NCBI GenBank assembly: GCA_900769405.1 | Contig: CAAGGL010000020.1 | Coordinates: 10,813 to 74,812, forward strand | Source of the DNA: an uncultured Alistipes sp. | Lineage (GTDB): Bacteria; Bacteroidota; Bacteroidia; Bacteroidales; Rikenellaceae | Direction of reading: 5' to 3' | DNA: 64,000 nt | In this document: one piece after another, positions 23,697-33,307 of the stretch | Numbering within the stretch: the stretch's first letter is position 1 | How the letters are laid out: the number at the start of each line of letters is the position of its first letter | The notes under the pieces: model-generated | The model's database searches: none | Seen by the model: the letters and a program-made list of their open reading frames with translations, nothing else | Told to the model about the DNA's origin: nothing | Program-made: the position numbers and the translations under genes

Positions 23697-26597
23697 TTAG
23701 TAGCCGAAGATCTCCTCCTGCGAGAGGAAGGTGATCGGACCCAGCGTGCGCAGATAGTTCAGGTCGAGGTTCTTCGAGTCGCCCAAAATCAGGTAGTAGT
23801 AGTTGCGATCCTTAACCCACTGCTCCTGAACCGCCTTCACGTCGTCGAGGGTCATCGTCTGAACCTTCTCGAATACGGCGCGAGCGCGGTCGCAATCAAG
23901 ACCCATATCGCGGGTACGGATAAAGGCATTCAGCACACTCGCCTTGGTGTAGCGCAGCGTGCGTATCTGGTTAATATACGACTCCTTAGCCACGTTGAAC
24001 GCTGCCTCGCTCTCGGGCATCGTGTTGATGATCTCGTCGAATGCCTCGATAGCCTGCTTCATCTTATCGTTCTGGGTTGCGATGTAAGCGGTGAAAGAGT
24101 ATTCACCATCGGCATACGTAGGTGTGCTCATATAGGCACGTGCCGAGTAAGCCAGACCGCGCGCCTCGCGCATCTCCTGGAACACGATACCGCTCATACC
24201 GCCACCGAAGTACTCGTTGTAGAGGTCGAGGTCGGCATCGTTCGCAACGTCGAACTTCTCGCCACGATTCGAATACTGGATATAGTAGATCTGGTTAGCG
24301 TCGTACTCAGCGATAAAGACCTTGTTCTCGGGCGTCGTAACATTAGCCAGACGCTTGATTTCGAGCGGCTGCAACTCCTCGGGGACATTGTGGTGCTCGT
24401 TCAACGATGCGAGCAGTTCCTCCTTGGTTGCGGGACCGTAGTAAGTAACGGTGTGCTGCTTGCTGAACATCTCACGCACCTTCGCGAGCAACTCCTCCGA
24501 GGTGAGTGCCATCAACTCCTCGTTCGACAAACGCGCCTTCATACCCTCCTCGCCATAGACCACATACGACTGCAAAGCCGAGAAGTTACGCGACTGGTTG
24601 AGCTTAGCGTTAGCGCGCGATTTTAGCTCATTCTGCTTTACGTTTGCCAAAATCGTCTCGTCGGCAACGGCATTAGCCACCAGGTCCTCAACGATATCCA
24701 TCGCCTGAGCCATATTCTCGCCCAGACCCGAGATCGAAATATAGCAACGCGACGAACTTGCACGCAGGTTGAAGCCGCAAGCCAAACCATAGAGCTCCGA
24801 TTGTATCTGCTCGGCTGTCTTAGCCAGCGTACCTAGATACTCAGCATAGTTGAATGCCAGACCCAATGCAGGGTCGTTCAACGTACCCAGATCGAACATA
24901 TACTCCAACGAGAAGTAGTCGGTGGTGGTGTTCTGCTTGTAGAGCACCTCGATACCCGACTGCGCCTCGAAACGGCTCATATCCTTCTCGAAATCGACAA
25001 AGCGCGGCTCGATAGGCTTAACCTCCGAGGCTACAATTTCTTTCAGGAAGTCGCTCTGAGCGTCACGGTTGGTTACGATCGGGGTGATCTCGGGCTTAGC
25101 GATCTTCTGCTCGTTGGGATCCTTGCCCTGACGTTTGTAGATGATTGCGTAGTTCTGCTCGCCCAACTTCTCGTTAGCGAAACGAACGATGTCCTCCTTG
25201 GTGATCTTCGACAGACGGTCGAACATCGCAACCTCGTCCTTCCACTCGACACCATTGATGAACGACTGAACGTAAGCGTCAGCACGACCATCGTTCGAAT
25301 CGAGGTACTGCATCATCTCCAACTTGTAGTTATTGACCGCTGCTGCGATCAACTTCTCGTCGAAGTCGCCCGCGCGCAACTTAGCAACCTCACCCAACAG
25401 CAGATCGCGCACCTCTTCGAGCGTCTGACCCTGCTTGGGACGACCGGCCAGCTGCATATAGCCATAGTCCGCCGAAATCGAGGGGTAACCGTATGCGCTC
25501 AGGGTCTTCTGCTGCTGATTAAGATTGAGGTCGATCAGACCTGCCTGACCATTGAAGAGAATACTACCCACGATGTTAGCCAAATCTGCGTCAGCCGAGG
25601 TAGCACCGCCCAAACGCCAGCCGATAGCCACGTTTGCAGCGTCAAGACCCAAAACCTCCTTAACGATAGGCTCGGTGATGGGCTGCTCGGGCTCATACTC
25701 CAAAACGGGGATCTCGGGGTTGGGCTGCATATCGCCAAAGTACTGATCAACCAGCGCGATCATCTGCTCAGGATCGAAATCACCCGACAGACAGATTGCC
25801 ATATTGTTGGGCACGTAGTACTGATCGTGATAGTTCTTCACGTTGGTGATCGAGGGGTTCTTCAAATGCTCCTGAGTACCCAGCACGGTCTGCTTACCAT
25901 AGGGGTGGTTGGGGAACAGCGCAGCGTTCATCGCCTCGTAAACCTTGCGGTTGTCCTGCGTGAGCGACATATTCTTCTCCTCGTATATGGTTTCGAGCTC
26001 GGTGTGGAAACCGCGAATCACTACGTTCTTAAAGCGGTCAGCCTCGATTTTGAGCCAATTCTCAACCTGATTCGAGGGAATGTTCTCGACATAAACGGTC
26101 ATATCGTAGCCCGTATAGGCGTTGGTGCCCTGAGCACCGATCGAAGCCATCAGCTTGTCGTATTCGTTGGGAATAGCCAACTTCGACGCCTCGTAGCTGA
26201 TCGAGTCGATACGCTTGTAGAGAGCCTTGCGCTCAGCCTCATCCTCGGTCTTGCGATAGACCTCGAAGAGCTGCTCGATCTCATCGAGCATAGGCTTCTC
26301 GGCAGCGTAGTCCTGCGTACCGAACGACTGCGTACCCTTGAACATCAGGTGCTCGAAGTAGTGAGCCAGACCGGTGGTCTCTGCGGGGTCATTCTTACCA
26401 CCCACGCGAACAGCGATGTAGGTCTGGATTCGGGGCTCCTCGTCACTGACCGACATATATACTTTCAGACCGTTATCGAGCGTATAGATACGGGTCTGAG
26501 TCGGATCGCCCTTGACGCTCTCGTAAGCGTACTTCGATCCGCAAGCCGTGAGCAGCATAGCCGCCACGACCGTCATCAATGCTAAAATTCTCTTCAT
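23697..26597 (-). CDS. M16 family zinc metallopeptidase, lipoprotein
   Basis: A 966-residue pitrilysin-type peptidase made of two M16 halves, probably active on peptides in the periplasm. The signal MKRILALMTVVAAMLLTACG has a lipobox Cys at 19. The zinc motif HXXEH is at residues 79-83 (HYFEH), with the distal Glu in ELETIYEEKN about 76 residues later. The second half (from about 510) lacks the motif, as is normal. It follows the DUF456 gene by 27 bp on the same strand and ends at a strong terminator. Confidence 0.95.
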   Translation of the reverse strand: MKRILALMTVVAAMLLTACGSKYAYESVKGDPTQTRIYTLDNGLKVYMSVSDEEPRIQTYIAVRVGGKNDPAETTGLAHYFEHLMFKGTQSFGTQDYAAEKPMLDEIEQLFEVYRKTEDEAERKALYKRIDSISYEASKLAIPNEYDKLMASIGAQGTNAYTGYDMTVYVENIPSNQVENWLKIEADRFKNVVIRGFHTELETIYEEKNMSLTQDNRKVYEAMNAALFPNHPYGKQTVLGTQEHLKNPSITNVKNYHDQYYVPNNMAICLSGDFDPEQMIALVDQYFGDMQPNPEIPVLEYEPEQPITEPIVKEVLGLDAANVAIGWRLGGATSADADLANIVGSILFNGQAGLIDLNLNQQQKTLSAYGYPSISADYGYMQLAGRPKQGQTLEEVRDLLLGEVAKLRAGDFDEKLIAAAVNNYKLEMMQYLDSNDGRADAYVQSFINGVEWKDEVAMFDRLSKITKEDIVRFANEKLGEQNYAIIYKRQGKDPNEQKIAKPEITPIVTNRDAQSDFLKEIVASEVKPIEPRFVDFEKDMSRFEAQSGIEVLYKQNTTTDYFSLEYMFDLGTLNDPALGLAFNYAEYLGTLAKTAEQIQSELYGLACGFNLRASSSRCYISISGLGENMAQAMDIVEDLVANAVADETILANVKQNELKSRANAKLNQSRNFSALQSYVVYGEEGMKARLSNEELMALTSEELLAKVREMFSKQHTVTYYGPATKEELLASLNEHHNVPEELQPLEIKRLANVTTPENKVFIAEYDANQIYYIQYSNRGEKFDVANDADLDLYNEYFGGGMSGIVFQEMREARGLAYSARAYMSTPTYADGEYSFTAYIATQNDKMKQAIEAFDEIINTMPESEAAFNVAKESYINQIRTLRYTKASVLNAFIRTRDMGLDCDRARAVFEKVQTMTLDDVKAVQEQWVKDRNYYYLILGDSKNLDLNYLRTLGPITFLSQEEIFGY

Positions 26598-26624
26598 ATC
26601 GTTTGAAATTTGTTAGTTACTTTT

Positions 26625-27167
26625 TTATGCAAACCACCCTGTGATTGTGCTCCACCAACCGCTAACCGTGTCACCATAGCCGACAAACACGCCGCCCATA
26701 TCGCCGATGATGTAGATCAGCATTGCAATCGAGGCGATCAGTTTGATACCCGTGCCGACGATGAACGACAAAAAGGCACCAAAGCCGACTCGAATTGCCT
26801 TGGCCGAGTCGTCACGATTGACCGTCATCTCGCCCACCACGGCGCCGACGAACGGGCCGAGGATCAAACCCATCGGGCCCATAAACAGACCCACGATCAT
26901 ACCGATCGTTGCGCCCGTAGCGCCACTCTTCGATCCGCCAAAGCGGCGCGACAGCCACGCCGGCAGCAGATAATCGGCCACCGAAACCAGAATCGTCACG
27001 ATCAGGAAGGTGATCAAGATCGGTTTCGAAAGGGTCGAATATTCGGTGCAGGCCATCACGAGCATACCGACATAGCAGATCGGTGTTCCGGGCAGCACCG
27101 GCAAAATACAGCCTGCAACACCCACCACGGCGAGCAGCAGTGCCAAAACAGCCAAAAATGTATCCAT
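26625..27167 (-). CDS. DUF456 family membrane protein
   Basis: A 180-residue integral membrane protein of DUF456, function unknown. It has about five to six hydrophobic segments, with the glycine-rich GATIGMIVGLFMGPMGLILG repeat-like helix pair in the middle (about residues 85-115) that marks the family. It is the first gene of a likely two-gene transcript with the M16 peptidase. The pairing may be incidental. Confidence 0.85.
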   Translation of the reverse strand: MDTFLAVLALLLAVVGVAGCILPVLPGTPICYVGMLVMACTEYSTLSKPILITFLIVTILVSVADYLLPAWLSRRFGGSKSGATGATIGMIVGLFMGPMGLILGPFVGAVVGEMTVNRDDSAKAIRVGFGAFLSFIVGTGIKLIASIAMLIYIIGDMGGVFVGYGDTVSGWWSTITGWFA

Positions 27168-27242
27168 TTTACTCTCCTAATTAAGACGCACCAGCAACCC
27201 AAAAGTTACGTGGCGCGGCACTAAAAAATCTTTTTTAATATA

Positions 27243-27250
27243 CAAAGGTA
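27243..27250 (-). promoter_or_regulatory. -7 element upstream of DUF456-M16
   Basis: TACCTTTG on the minus strand at 27250-27243. No clear TTG is visible at the expected place. Confidence 0.5.
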
Positions 27251-27326
27251 TGAAAAATGTTCGGAAAGACACACATTCGCGCGAACTAATTTTGCAGACC
27301 GAGCCGCAAGTGCCCTGCGCGAGGGG

Positions 27327-27356
27327 TTGATATTTCGGTTTTTATGTGTATATTTG
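27327..27356 (+). promoter_or_regulatory. Promoter of the M49 peptidase gene
   Basis: TTG at 27327-27329 and TATATTTG at 27349-27356, spacing 19. It ends 31 bp before the ATG. Confidence 0.7.
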
Positions 27357-27387
27357 CGACAAAATTTACACTAAAATCCGAACAAAG

Positions 27388-29412
27388 ATGAAAAAATTTT
27401 TAACTCTCATTATGATGACATCGATCATTGCTTCGTGTACTCAGGAGCAGACCGAGAGCGATTTCCGCTGGGTTGTCGATCGTTTCGACGACGTGAAGGT
27501 GATCCGCTATCAGGTTCCCGAATTCGACGCTCTTGATTTGGAGCAGAAGTTGTTGGTTTACTATCTGGGCGAGGCTGCAAAGTGCGGTCGCGACATTATG
27601 TTCGACCAGAACTTCAAGTACAATCTGGCTATCCGCCGCACCCTCGAAGGTATCTACACCAACTACAAGGGCGACCCCAACAACGAGGAGTGGCAGAAGG
27701 TTGTTAAGTACCTGAAAAAGGTGTGGTTCGCTAACGGTATCCACCACCATTACAGTATGGATAAGTTCCAGCCCGAGTTCTCGCAGGAGTACTTCGAGAA
27801 GCTGGTCGAGGCTACCCCCGACAGCGCACTGCCCCTCGATTTCGGTACTCGCGAGGAGTTGATGGCTGCTATCGTTCCCGCGATGTTCGACTCGTCGCTC
27901 TATGCTCGCCGTTTGGATCAGAGCGAGGGCGTGGATATGATCACCGCATCGGCTAACAACTACTACGACGGCGTAACCCAGAAGGAGGTTGAGAAGTTCT
28001 ACGCAGATATGATCGACCACAACGATCCTCAGCCCATTTCGTACGGTCTGAACTCGCAGCTGACCAAGGACGAGAACGGCAAGGTGGTTGAGCGCGTTTG
28101 GAAGCAGGGCGGTATGTACGGCGAGGCTATCGACCAGATCGTTTACTGGTTGGAGAAGGCTGCCGAGGTAGCTGCTCCCACTCAGAAGGAGATCATCGAC
28201 GCGCTGGTAGCATACTACAAGAGCGGCAATCTGCGCGATTTCGACAAGTATAACATTTTGTGGGTTCAGGACGTTGTTTCGAACATCGACTTCGTTAACG
28301 GCTTTATCGAGGACTATGGCGATCCTATGGGTCGCAAGGCATCGTGGGAGTCGAACGTGAGCCTGCGTAGCGACGAGGCTACCAAGCGCACCGAGCTTAT
28401 CAGCGCAAATGCTCAGTGGTTCGAGGACAACTCGCCCGTAAATCCCGCATTCCGCAAGCCCGAGGTTAAGGGTGTTTCGGCTAAGGTTATCAACGTGGCT
28501 ATGCTCGGTGGCGACTGCTACCCCGCTACCCCGATCGGTATCAACCTGCCCAACGCCGACTGGATTCGCCGCGACTACGGCTCGAAGTCGGTAACCATCG
28601 ACAACATCACCTACGCATACAAGCAGGCAGCTAAGGGCAACGGCTTCAACGAGGAGTTTATCCTGCGCGAGGAGGATCGTGCTCGCATCGAGGAGTTTGG
28701 CGCACTGGGTGACAACCTCCACACCGACCTGCACGAGTGCCTCGGTCACGGTTCGGGTCAGCTGGCTCCGGGTACTAAGGGTGGCGAGTTGAAGAACTAC
28801 GGCTCGACCCTCGAAGAGACCCGCGCCGACCTGTTCGGCCTGTACTATCTGGGCGACGAGAAGCTCGTTGAGTTGGGCCTGATTCCCTCGCTCGACGTTG
28901 CTAAGGCTCAGTATGCAAGCTACATCGTGAACGGTATGATGACTCAGTACTCGCGCATCGAGTTCGGCAAGGATGTCGAGGAGGCTCATATGCGTAACCG
29001 CAAGATCATCGCTGAGTGGTGCTACGAGAAGGGTCAGGCAGACAACGTGATCGAGTGGGTTGAGCAGGATGGCAAGCGCTATCTGGTTGTAAACGACTTC
29101 GATAAGCTGCGCGAGCTGTTCGGTCAGATGCTCTACGAGGTGCAGCGCATCAAGTCGGAGGGCGATTTCGAGGCTGGTAAGGCTCTGGTTGAGAACTACG
29201 GCGTGAAGATCGATCCCGCTCTGCACAAGGAGGTTCTGGATCGCTACAACGCACTGAACATCGAGCCGTTTGGTGGTTTCATCAACCCCGAGCTGGTTCC
29301 CGTAATGAAGGGCGATCAGATCGTCGATGTTAAGGTTGAGTACGTTGACAGCTACACTGATCAGATGCTTAACTACTCGAAGAACTACTCGTTCCTGCCT
29401 ACTCGCAACTAA
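27388..29412 (+). CDS. M49 family dipeptidyl peptidase III-like lipoprotein
   Basis: A 674-residue zinc peptidase of the DPP III family, which removes dipeptides from peptide N-termini. The M49 motif HEXXGH is present as HECLGHGSGQ (residues 449-454) and the second zinc motif as EETRAD (476-481). I start at MKKFLTLIMM (27388), which gives a short lipoprotein signal with Cys in SIIASC. An ATG at 27346 lies within the promoter. Codon use is highly biased (GCT, AAG, GAG), so it is probably abundant. An exported form agrees with other Bacteroidales M49 proteins. Confidence 0.93.
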   Translation: MKKFLTLIMMTSIIASCTQEQTESDFRWVVDRFDDVKVIRYQVPEFDALDLEQKLLVYYLGEAAKCGRDIMFDQNFKYNLAIRRTLEGIYTNYKGDPNNEEWQKVVKYLKKVWFANGIHHHYSMDKFQPEFSQEYFEKLVEATPDSALPLDFGTREELMAAIVPAMFDSSLYARRLDQSEGVDMITASANNYYDGVTQKEVEKFYADMIDHNDPQPISYGLNSQLTKDENGKVVERVWKQGGMYGEAIDQIVYWLEKAAEVAAPTQKEIIDALVAYYKSGNLRDFDKYNILWVQDVVSNIDFVNGFIEDYGDPMGRKASWESNVSLRSDEATKRTELISANAQWFEDNSPVNPAFRKPEVKGVSAKVINVAMLGGDCYPATPIGINLPNADWIRRDYGSKSVTIDNITYAYKQAAKGNGFNEEFILREEDRARIEEFGALGDNLHTDLHECLGHGSGQLAPGTKGGELKNYGSTLEETRADLFGLYYLGDEKLVELGLIPSLDVAKAQYASYIVNGMMTQYSRIEFGKDVEEAHMRNRKIIAEWCYEKGQADNVIEWVEQDGKRYLVVNDFDKLRELFGQMLYEVQRIKSEGDFEAGKALVENYGVKIDPALHKEVLDRYNALNIEPFGGFINPELVPVMKGDQIVDVKVEYVDSYTDQMLNYSKNYSFLPTRN

Positions 29413-29423
29413 TCCGCGAAAGG

Positions 29424-29470
29424 ACGAATTGAAAAAGCCGCGCCCCTCAGGGTGCGGCTTTTTTCAATTC
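29424..29470 (+). terminator. Terminator of the M49 gene
   Basis: The long stem GAATTGAAAAAGCCGC / GCGGCTTTTTTCAATTC with an inner CCC-CTCA-GGG. The right arm carries the T6 run. Confidence 0.9.
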
Positions 29471-29616
29471 ACAATTCACAATTCAAAATTATTATTCATT
29501 GGCGCAATTTATTCTCATCATTGGCGATCGTTCCAGATTGCGAAGGTGCGAAACAGACACAAAAAGCCACGCCCCCATCGAGCGTGGCTTAATTGTGAAT
29601 TCTGAATTTTGAATTA
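29465..29616. repeat. AATTCA-rich inverted repeat flanking the intergenic region
   Basis: The left end (29465-29491) and right end (29591-29616) are arrays of AATTCA(C/A)AATTCA-like units in opposite orientation, about 150 bp apart, enclosing the minus-strand terminator. A related stretch occurs at 33836-33862. It may be a remnant of a small non-autonomous element or only low-complexity sequence. Confidence 0.35.
29560..29592 (-). terminator. Terminator of the nucleotidyltransferase gene
   Basis: On the minus strand AAGCCACGC/GCGTGGCTT (arms 29582-29590 and 29564-29572) is followed by TTTTTGTG. Confidence 0.85.
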
Positions 29617-30525
29617 GAACAATCGCTCGGGATACTCGCCCGCTGCAACCAGCGCGTTGAGTTTAGCAATCACGCCCTCACGATCCTCAGCGTAGGTAAC
29701 GCCGAACCACTGCGAGGTGGTATCGAGCACCTTAACGCGAGCTACGCCCTTCGTGATCAAGTGATTGACCATATGGGGAATATAGAACTCAGCCTTCGGA
29801 TTCGAGATGTTGTTACGCAGATACTCCGAGAAGTACTCCTCCGAATAGCGGAAGTAGTCGGGCGTAAAGCCCCACATATTCATCGACACGGGGGTCTGGT
29901 CGTCGGTCGAAACCTTGAAACCGTTGTCGCCCGTGAAGGTGATCTTACCATCGACGCGGCAGATGTCGGTACGCTCGACGATACCCGTCAGGAAGTTCTC
30001 TTTGTCGGTCGAGCAGACGCCGCGCGACACCGTACCCGACTCCGAGAGGGTGTTACCCACTCGGAAACCGACCATACAGTAGTTGTTCTCGCCCTTGGTC
30101 TGCATCAACTCGCGGCCAATCACCGCAAAGCTGTCACGACCATAGAAATCGTCGGCATTGATCACCAAGAAGGGTTCGCTGATCACCTTTGCGCCCATCA
30201 TCACGGCGTGGTTTGTACCCCACGGTTTGGTGCGACCCTCGGGAGCCTTGAAACCCTCGGGCAGTGCGTCGATCGACTGGAACACCAATTCAACGGGGAT
30301 ATGATTCTCATATTTGGGCAGGATCAGGCGGCGGAAATCCTCCTCGAAATCGCGGCGGATAACGAATACCACCTTACCAAAACCTGCTCGTATAGCGTCA
30401 TAAATCGAATAATCCATAATGGTCTCGCCGCTGGGACCAACCGAGTCCAGCTGCTTCAAACCTCCATAGCGCGAGCCCATACCCGCAGCCATCACCATCA
30501 ATGTAGGTTTCACGTTTTCGCTCAT
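29614..30525 (-). CDS. Sugar-phosphate nucleotidyltransferase-like protein
   Basis: A 303-residue protein with the NTP_transferase fold. The signature MVMAAGMGSRYGGLKQLDSVG (about residues 10-30) binds the nucleotide. The INADDFYGRDSF segment (about 120) carries the metal-binding Asp. It probably makes an NDP-sugar from a sugar 1-phosphate. The substrate cannot be assigned, since the closest well-known relatives include glucose-1-phosphate and mannose-1-phosphate enzymes. No sugar pathway genes are adjacent. The gene is monocistronic, with its own promoter and terminator. Confidence 0.85.
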   Translation of the reverse strand: MSENVKPTLMVMAAGMGSRYGGLKQLDSVGPSGETIMDYSIYDAIRAGFGKVVFVIRRDFEEDFRRLILPKYENHIPVELVFQSIDALPEGFKAPEGRTKPWGTNHAVMMGAKVISEPFLVINADDFYGRDSFAVIGRELMQTKGENNYCMVGFRVGNTLSESGTVSRGVCSTDKENFLTGIVERTDICRVDGKITFTGDNGFKVSTDDQTPVSMNMWGFTPDYFRYSEEYFSEYLRNNISNPKAEFYIPHMVNHLITKGVARVKVLDTTSQWFGVTYAEDREGVIAKLNALVAAGEYPERLF

Positions 30526-30580
30526 TATCTATCTCCTAAATATTATTCTTTTCAGCAATCTTTATGCTCATTTCAGACGG

Positions 30581-30612
30581 CAAAGGTACGCTTTCTTTCT
30601 CAAATTTCGCAA
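30581..30612 (-). promoter_or_regulatory. Promoter of the nucleotidyltransferase gene
   Basis: Minus-strand TACCTTTG at 30588-30581 with TTG at 30612-30610 (spacing 21). The leader is about 50 nt. Confidence 0.7.
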
Positions 30613-30757
30613 CTTAGCTCCAACATTTCTTCAAAACACGCCCGCAAACAGCCTCACAAGCCACTGAGAGCGCCAATCGCCCTTGCAAAAAATATACATC
30701 TTTGCCAACGACAGGCTCTTTTCGCGCCGCGGGAGCAATTATTTGGACGAAAATTCG

Positions 30758-30765
30758 TACCTTTG
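30758..30765 (+). promoter_or_regulatory. -7 element of the AGCS symporter gene
   Basis: A perfect TACCTTTG; the nearest TTG is too close (12 bp). The 326-bp gap between the two divergent genes (30526-30851) otherwise shows only AT-rich sequence. Confidence 0.6.
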
Positions 30766-30851
30766 CCGAATATTTTCATACTAAACGGCGAATGTAGGCC
30801 GTTTGACGGGGCATTTGAACCCGATTTATTAAAGACATTTTTTGAAAGACA

Positions 30852-32201
30852 ATGAAAGATTTTATCACGCAAGCAAGCGATTTGATATGTGGTTATCCCC
30901 TCTTCATCGTGCTGATTGGAGGCGGTTTATTCCTCTTCTTCTACTCACGAATGGTGCCGTTCCGCTACTTCGGACGCTCGATAGAGGCTCTGCGCGCCAA
31001 AGATAGCGACGAGGGCGAAGGCGGACAAATCACCTCGTGGCAGGCATTGTGTAGCGCAATCGCCGCAACAATCGGTATGGGTAACATCGCAGGTGTGGCA
31101 ATCGCACTGAGCATCGGCGGCCCGGGCGCAATCTTCTGGATGTGGATCAGCACGGTGGTCGGTATGGCAACCAAATTCTTCGAGGGTACGTTGGCGTCGA
31201 TGTATCGCGGTCGCGACTCGGAGGGCAACCTGCAAGGCGGTCCGATGTATATGATCACCGAGGGTCTGGGCGCAAAATGGAAGCCGATGGCTATCTTCTT
31301 CGCCATCTTCGGTTGTATCGGCACGCTCTGCCTGATGCAGCCCAATCAGCTGGTCGAGGCGATCGATACGGTGTTCCTCGTTCCGCGAGGCATTGAGCCT
31401 ACGTTTGGTCTGCATCTTGCTATGGGTGTGGTGATTACGATCATTACGGCAATCGTGGTTTTGGGCGGTATCGAGCGCATCGCGGCAATGGCGTCGAAGC
31501 TGGTTCCGCTGATGATCGTGATGTACTTCCTGCTGGTGGGTTACATCCTGATCCTCAACTATGAGGCTATTCCGAGCGTCTTTGCGTCGATCTTCGAGGG
31601 TGCCTTCTCGATGAAGGCGGGCATTGGCGGTATCATCGGCATCGCACTGCTCGGCGCACGTCGCGCAGCTCTAATCAATGAGGCAGGTACGGGTACCGCC
31701 TCGATGATGCACGGCTCGTCGCGCAACAGCCAGCCCGTACGCGAGGGTTTCGTGGCGATGATCGCGCCGCTGACCGACTCGGGTCTGGTCTGCACACTCA
31801 CCTCGTTGGCGATCCTCTCGACGGGATACACCGCAGGTGAGGGTATGAAGGGTCTGCAAATCGCAATCGACGCCTTCGGCAAGGCAATTCCCGGTGTGGG
31901 CGAGTATCTTTTGTTGGCAATTTTGTTTATCTTTGCATTCTCGACGATGTTCTCGTATTCGTATTACGGTATGAAGTGTACCTCGTTCCTGTTCGGTGCG
32001 AAGTATGGCAAATACTACAACTACTTCTACCTCGCGCTGCTGGTTGTGGCCTCGGTGATGTCGTTGCCGACCGTAGTGGGAATTATCGATATCGCCTACG
32101 CATTTATGGCCTTCCCGACGATGTACACGCTGCTGCGTCTGGCACCGAAGGCTAAGGCGGCGCTGGCGAAGTATATCGAGGAGAACCCGAAACGAAAGTA
32201 A
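30852..32201 (+). CDS. AGCS family Na+/alanine (glycine) symporter
   Basis: A 449-residue inner-membrane carrier of the alanine/glycine:cation symporter family, which imports small neutral amino acids with Na+. About ten to eleven hydrophobic segments are visible. The family signature GMGNIAGVAIALSIGGPGAIFWMW lies near residues 75-98. The EAGTGTASMMHGSSR segment lies near residue 280. The Na+ coupling fits the Na+-type V-ATPase in the same genome. A small anchored protein gene follows after 26 bp. Confidence 0.95.
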   Translation: MKDFITQASDLICGYPLFIVLIGGGLFLFFYSRMVPFRYFGRSIEALRAKDSDEGEGGQITSWQALCSAIAATIGMGNIAGVAIALSIGGPGAIFWMWISTVVGMATKFFEGTLASMYRGRDSEGNLQGGPMYMITEGLGAKWKPMAIFFAIFGCIGTLCLMQPNQLVEAIDTVFLVPRGIEPTFGLHLAMGVVITIITAIVVLGGIERIAAMASKLVPLMIVMYFLLVGYILILNYEAIPSVFASIFEGAFSMKAGIGGIIGIALLGARRAALINEAGTGTASMMHGSSRNSQPVREGFVAMIAPLTDSGLVCTLTSLAILSTGYTAGEGMKGLQIAIDAFGKAIPGVGEYLLLAILFIFAFSTMFSYSYYGMKCTSFLFGAKYGKYYNYFYLALLVVASVMSLPTVVGIIDIAYAFMAFPTMYTLLRLAPKAKAALAKYIEENPKRK

Positions 32202-32227
32202 ACAACACTAAAAATAGACCTAAACTT

Positions 32228-32608
32228 ATGAAAAAGATCGGTTGCATTACGGCATTGATCGTCATTTTGGGATTGGCGATTTTCGGCTATGTGCGTTTCT
32301 ACTACCCCTTTGGTGAGGGCGTGAAGAGCGGCGAGTTGAACTATGTGGTACACAAGGGCGTTATCTTCAAGACCTACGAGGGTAAGCTGATTCAGTCGGG
32401 TATCCGCGCGAAGGCGGCAGGCGCAATCCAGTCGTACGAGTTCGAGTTCTCGGTTGAGCGCGAGGATGTTGCACGCGAGCTGATGCTCAACAGCGGCAAC
32501 ACCGTTCAGCTGCACTATACGGAGTACTTCGGTGCACTGCCTTGGAGAGGTTTCACCAAGTATATCGTCGATAGTATCGTGGCGGTTCAGCCCGCAGTGA
32601 TTGAGTAA
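32228..32608 (+). CDS. Small membrane-anchored conserved hypothetical protein
   Basis: A 126-residue protein with an N-terminal membrane anchor (IGCITALIVILGLAIFGYVRF) and a soluble domain containing SGELNYVVHKGVIFKTYEGKL and YTEYFGALPWRG. I recognise it as a short Bacteroidetes protein sometimes misnamed 6-phosphogluconate dehydrogenase in databases. It has nothing of that enzyme. It is likely co-transcribed with the symporter. Function is unknown. Confidence 0.7.
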   Translation: MKKIGCITALIVILGLAIFGYVRFYYPFGEGVKSGELNYVVHKGVIFKTYEGKLIQSGIRAKAAGAIQSYEFEFSVEREDVARELMLNSGNTVQLHYTEYFGALPWRGFTKYIVDSIVAVQPAVIE

Positions 32609-32636
32609 GACGAAGTGTCACAACGCACAAAAAATC

Positions 32637-32666
32637 GCCCTAAAATGCAAAAAAATGCGTTTTAGG
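32637..32666 (+). terminator. Hairpin after the symporter unit
   Basis: CCTAAAATGC pairs with GCGTTTTAGG (one bulge) around an A/T loop, ending without a T-run. A weak terminator is possible. Confidence 0.45.
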
Positions 32667-32677
32667 TGTCGGATTAT

Positions 32678-32708
32678 TTGGCAGTTAGTAATTTAGTTCG
32701 TATTTTTG
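32678..32708 (+). promoter_or_regulatory. Promoter of rpsP-rimM(-mnmA)
   Basis: TTG at 32678-32680 and TATTTTTG at 32701-32708, spacing 20. Confidence 0.7.
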
Positions 32709-32743
32709 CGCGCTGAAAAGTGTGAAAATCACATTTTTCGCGC
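32708..32743 (+). promoter_or_regulatory. Leader hairpin upstream of rpsP
   Basis: GCGCGCTGAAAAGTGTGA (32708-32724 region) can pair with TCACATTTTTCGCGC (32729-32743), leaving two small internal mismatches. The hairpin starts at or near the transcript 5' end and sits 40 bp before the S16 ATG. An autoregulatory or mRNA-stabilising role is inference. Confidence 0.4.
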
Positions 32744-32783
32744 AAACAAATAACTTTTTTAACAACTTAAATTTTTTCAGACA

Positions 32784-33302
32784 ATGCCTGTAAAAATCAG
32801 ATTGGCTCGACACGGTAAGAAAGGTTATGCTTTCTACCATATCGTAGTTGCAGATAGCAGAGCGCCACGTGATGGTAAATTTATCGAGAAGATTGGTACC
32901 TACAATCCTAACACGAATCCTGCTACAATCGACCTGAGCTTCGAGAAGGCTCTTGATTGGTTACAAAAAGGCGCACAACCCACTGACACCTGCCGTGCGA
33001 TTTTGTCGTACAAGGGTGTGTTATATAAGAAGCACCTGCTCGGTGGCGTAGCTAAGGGCGCTTTCTCGGAGAGCGACGCTGAGGCTAAGTTCAACAAGTG
33101 GATCGGCGAGAAGAACGCTAAGATCGTGGCTAAGACCAACAAGATCTCGGGCGACGCTGAGGCTGCTAACAAGGCTCGCAAGGCTGCTGAGACCAAGGTT
33201 AAGGAGGCACGCGCTGCTGCTATCGCAGAGAAGAAGGCTGCTGCCGCTGCTGAGGCTGCTGCCGCTGCTGCCGAGGAGACCGCAGAAGAGGCTGCTGAGT
33301 AA
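32784..33302 (+). CDS. rpsP: 30S ribosomal protein S16, long form
   Basis: The first 80 or so residues are S16 ([23 protein letters not shown], then the conserved [13 protein letters not shown]), which binds the 5' domain of 16S rRNA. The remaining 90 residues are a Lys/Ala/Glu-rich helical tail ending in repeated AAAEEAAEE-type blocks, giving 172 residues against about 85 in E. coli. Such tails are known in Bacteroidetes. rimM follows after 5 bp, the common order. Confidence 0.98.
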   Translation: MPVKIRLARHGKKGYAFYHIVVADSRAPRDGKFIEKIGTYNPNTNPATIDLSFEKALDWLQKGAQPTDTCRAILSYKGVLYKKHLLGGVAKGAFSESDAEAKFNKWIGEKNAKIVAKTNKISGDAEAANKARKAAETKVKEARAAAIAEKKAAAAAEAAAAAAEETAEEAAE

Positions 33303-33307
33303 GCTCA

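Noticed and set aside
32228..32608. 6-phosphogluconate dehydrogenase as name for the 126-residue protein.
   Set aside because: It has one membrane anchor and no Rossmann fold or catalytic residues of that enzyme. The name is a database error carried along.
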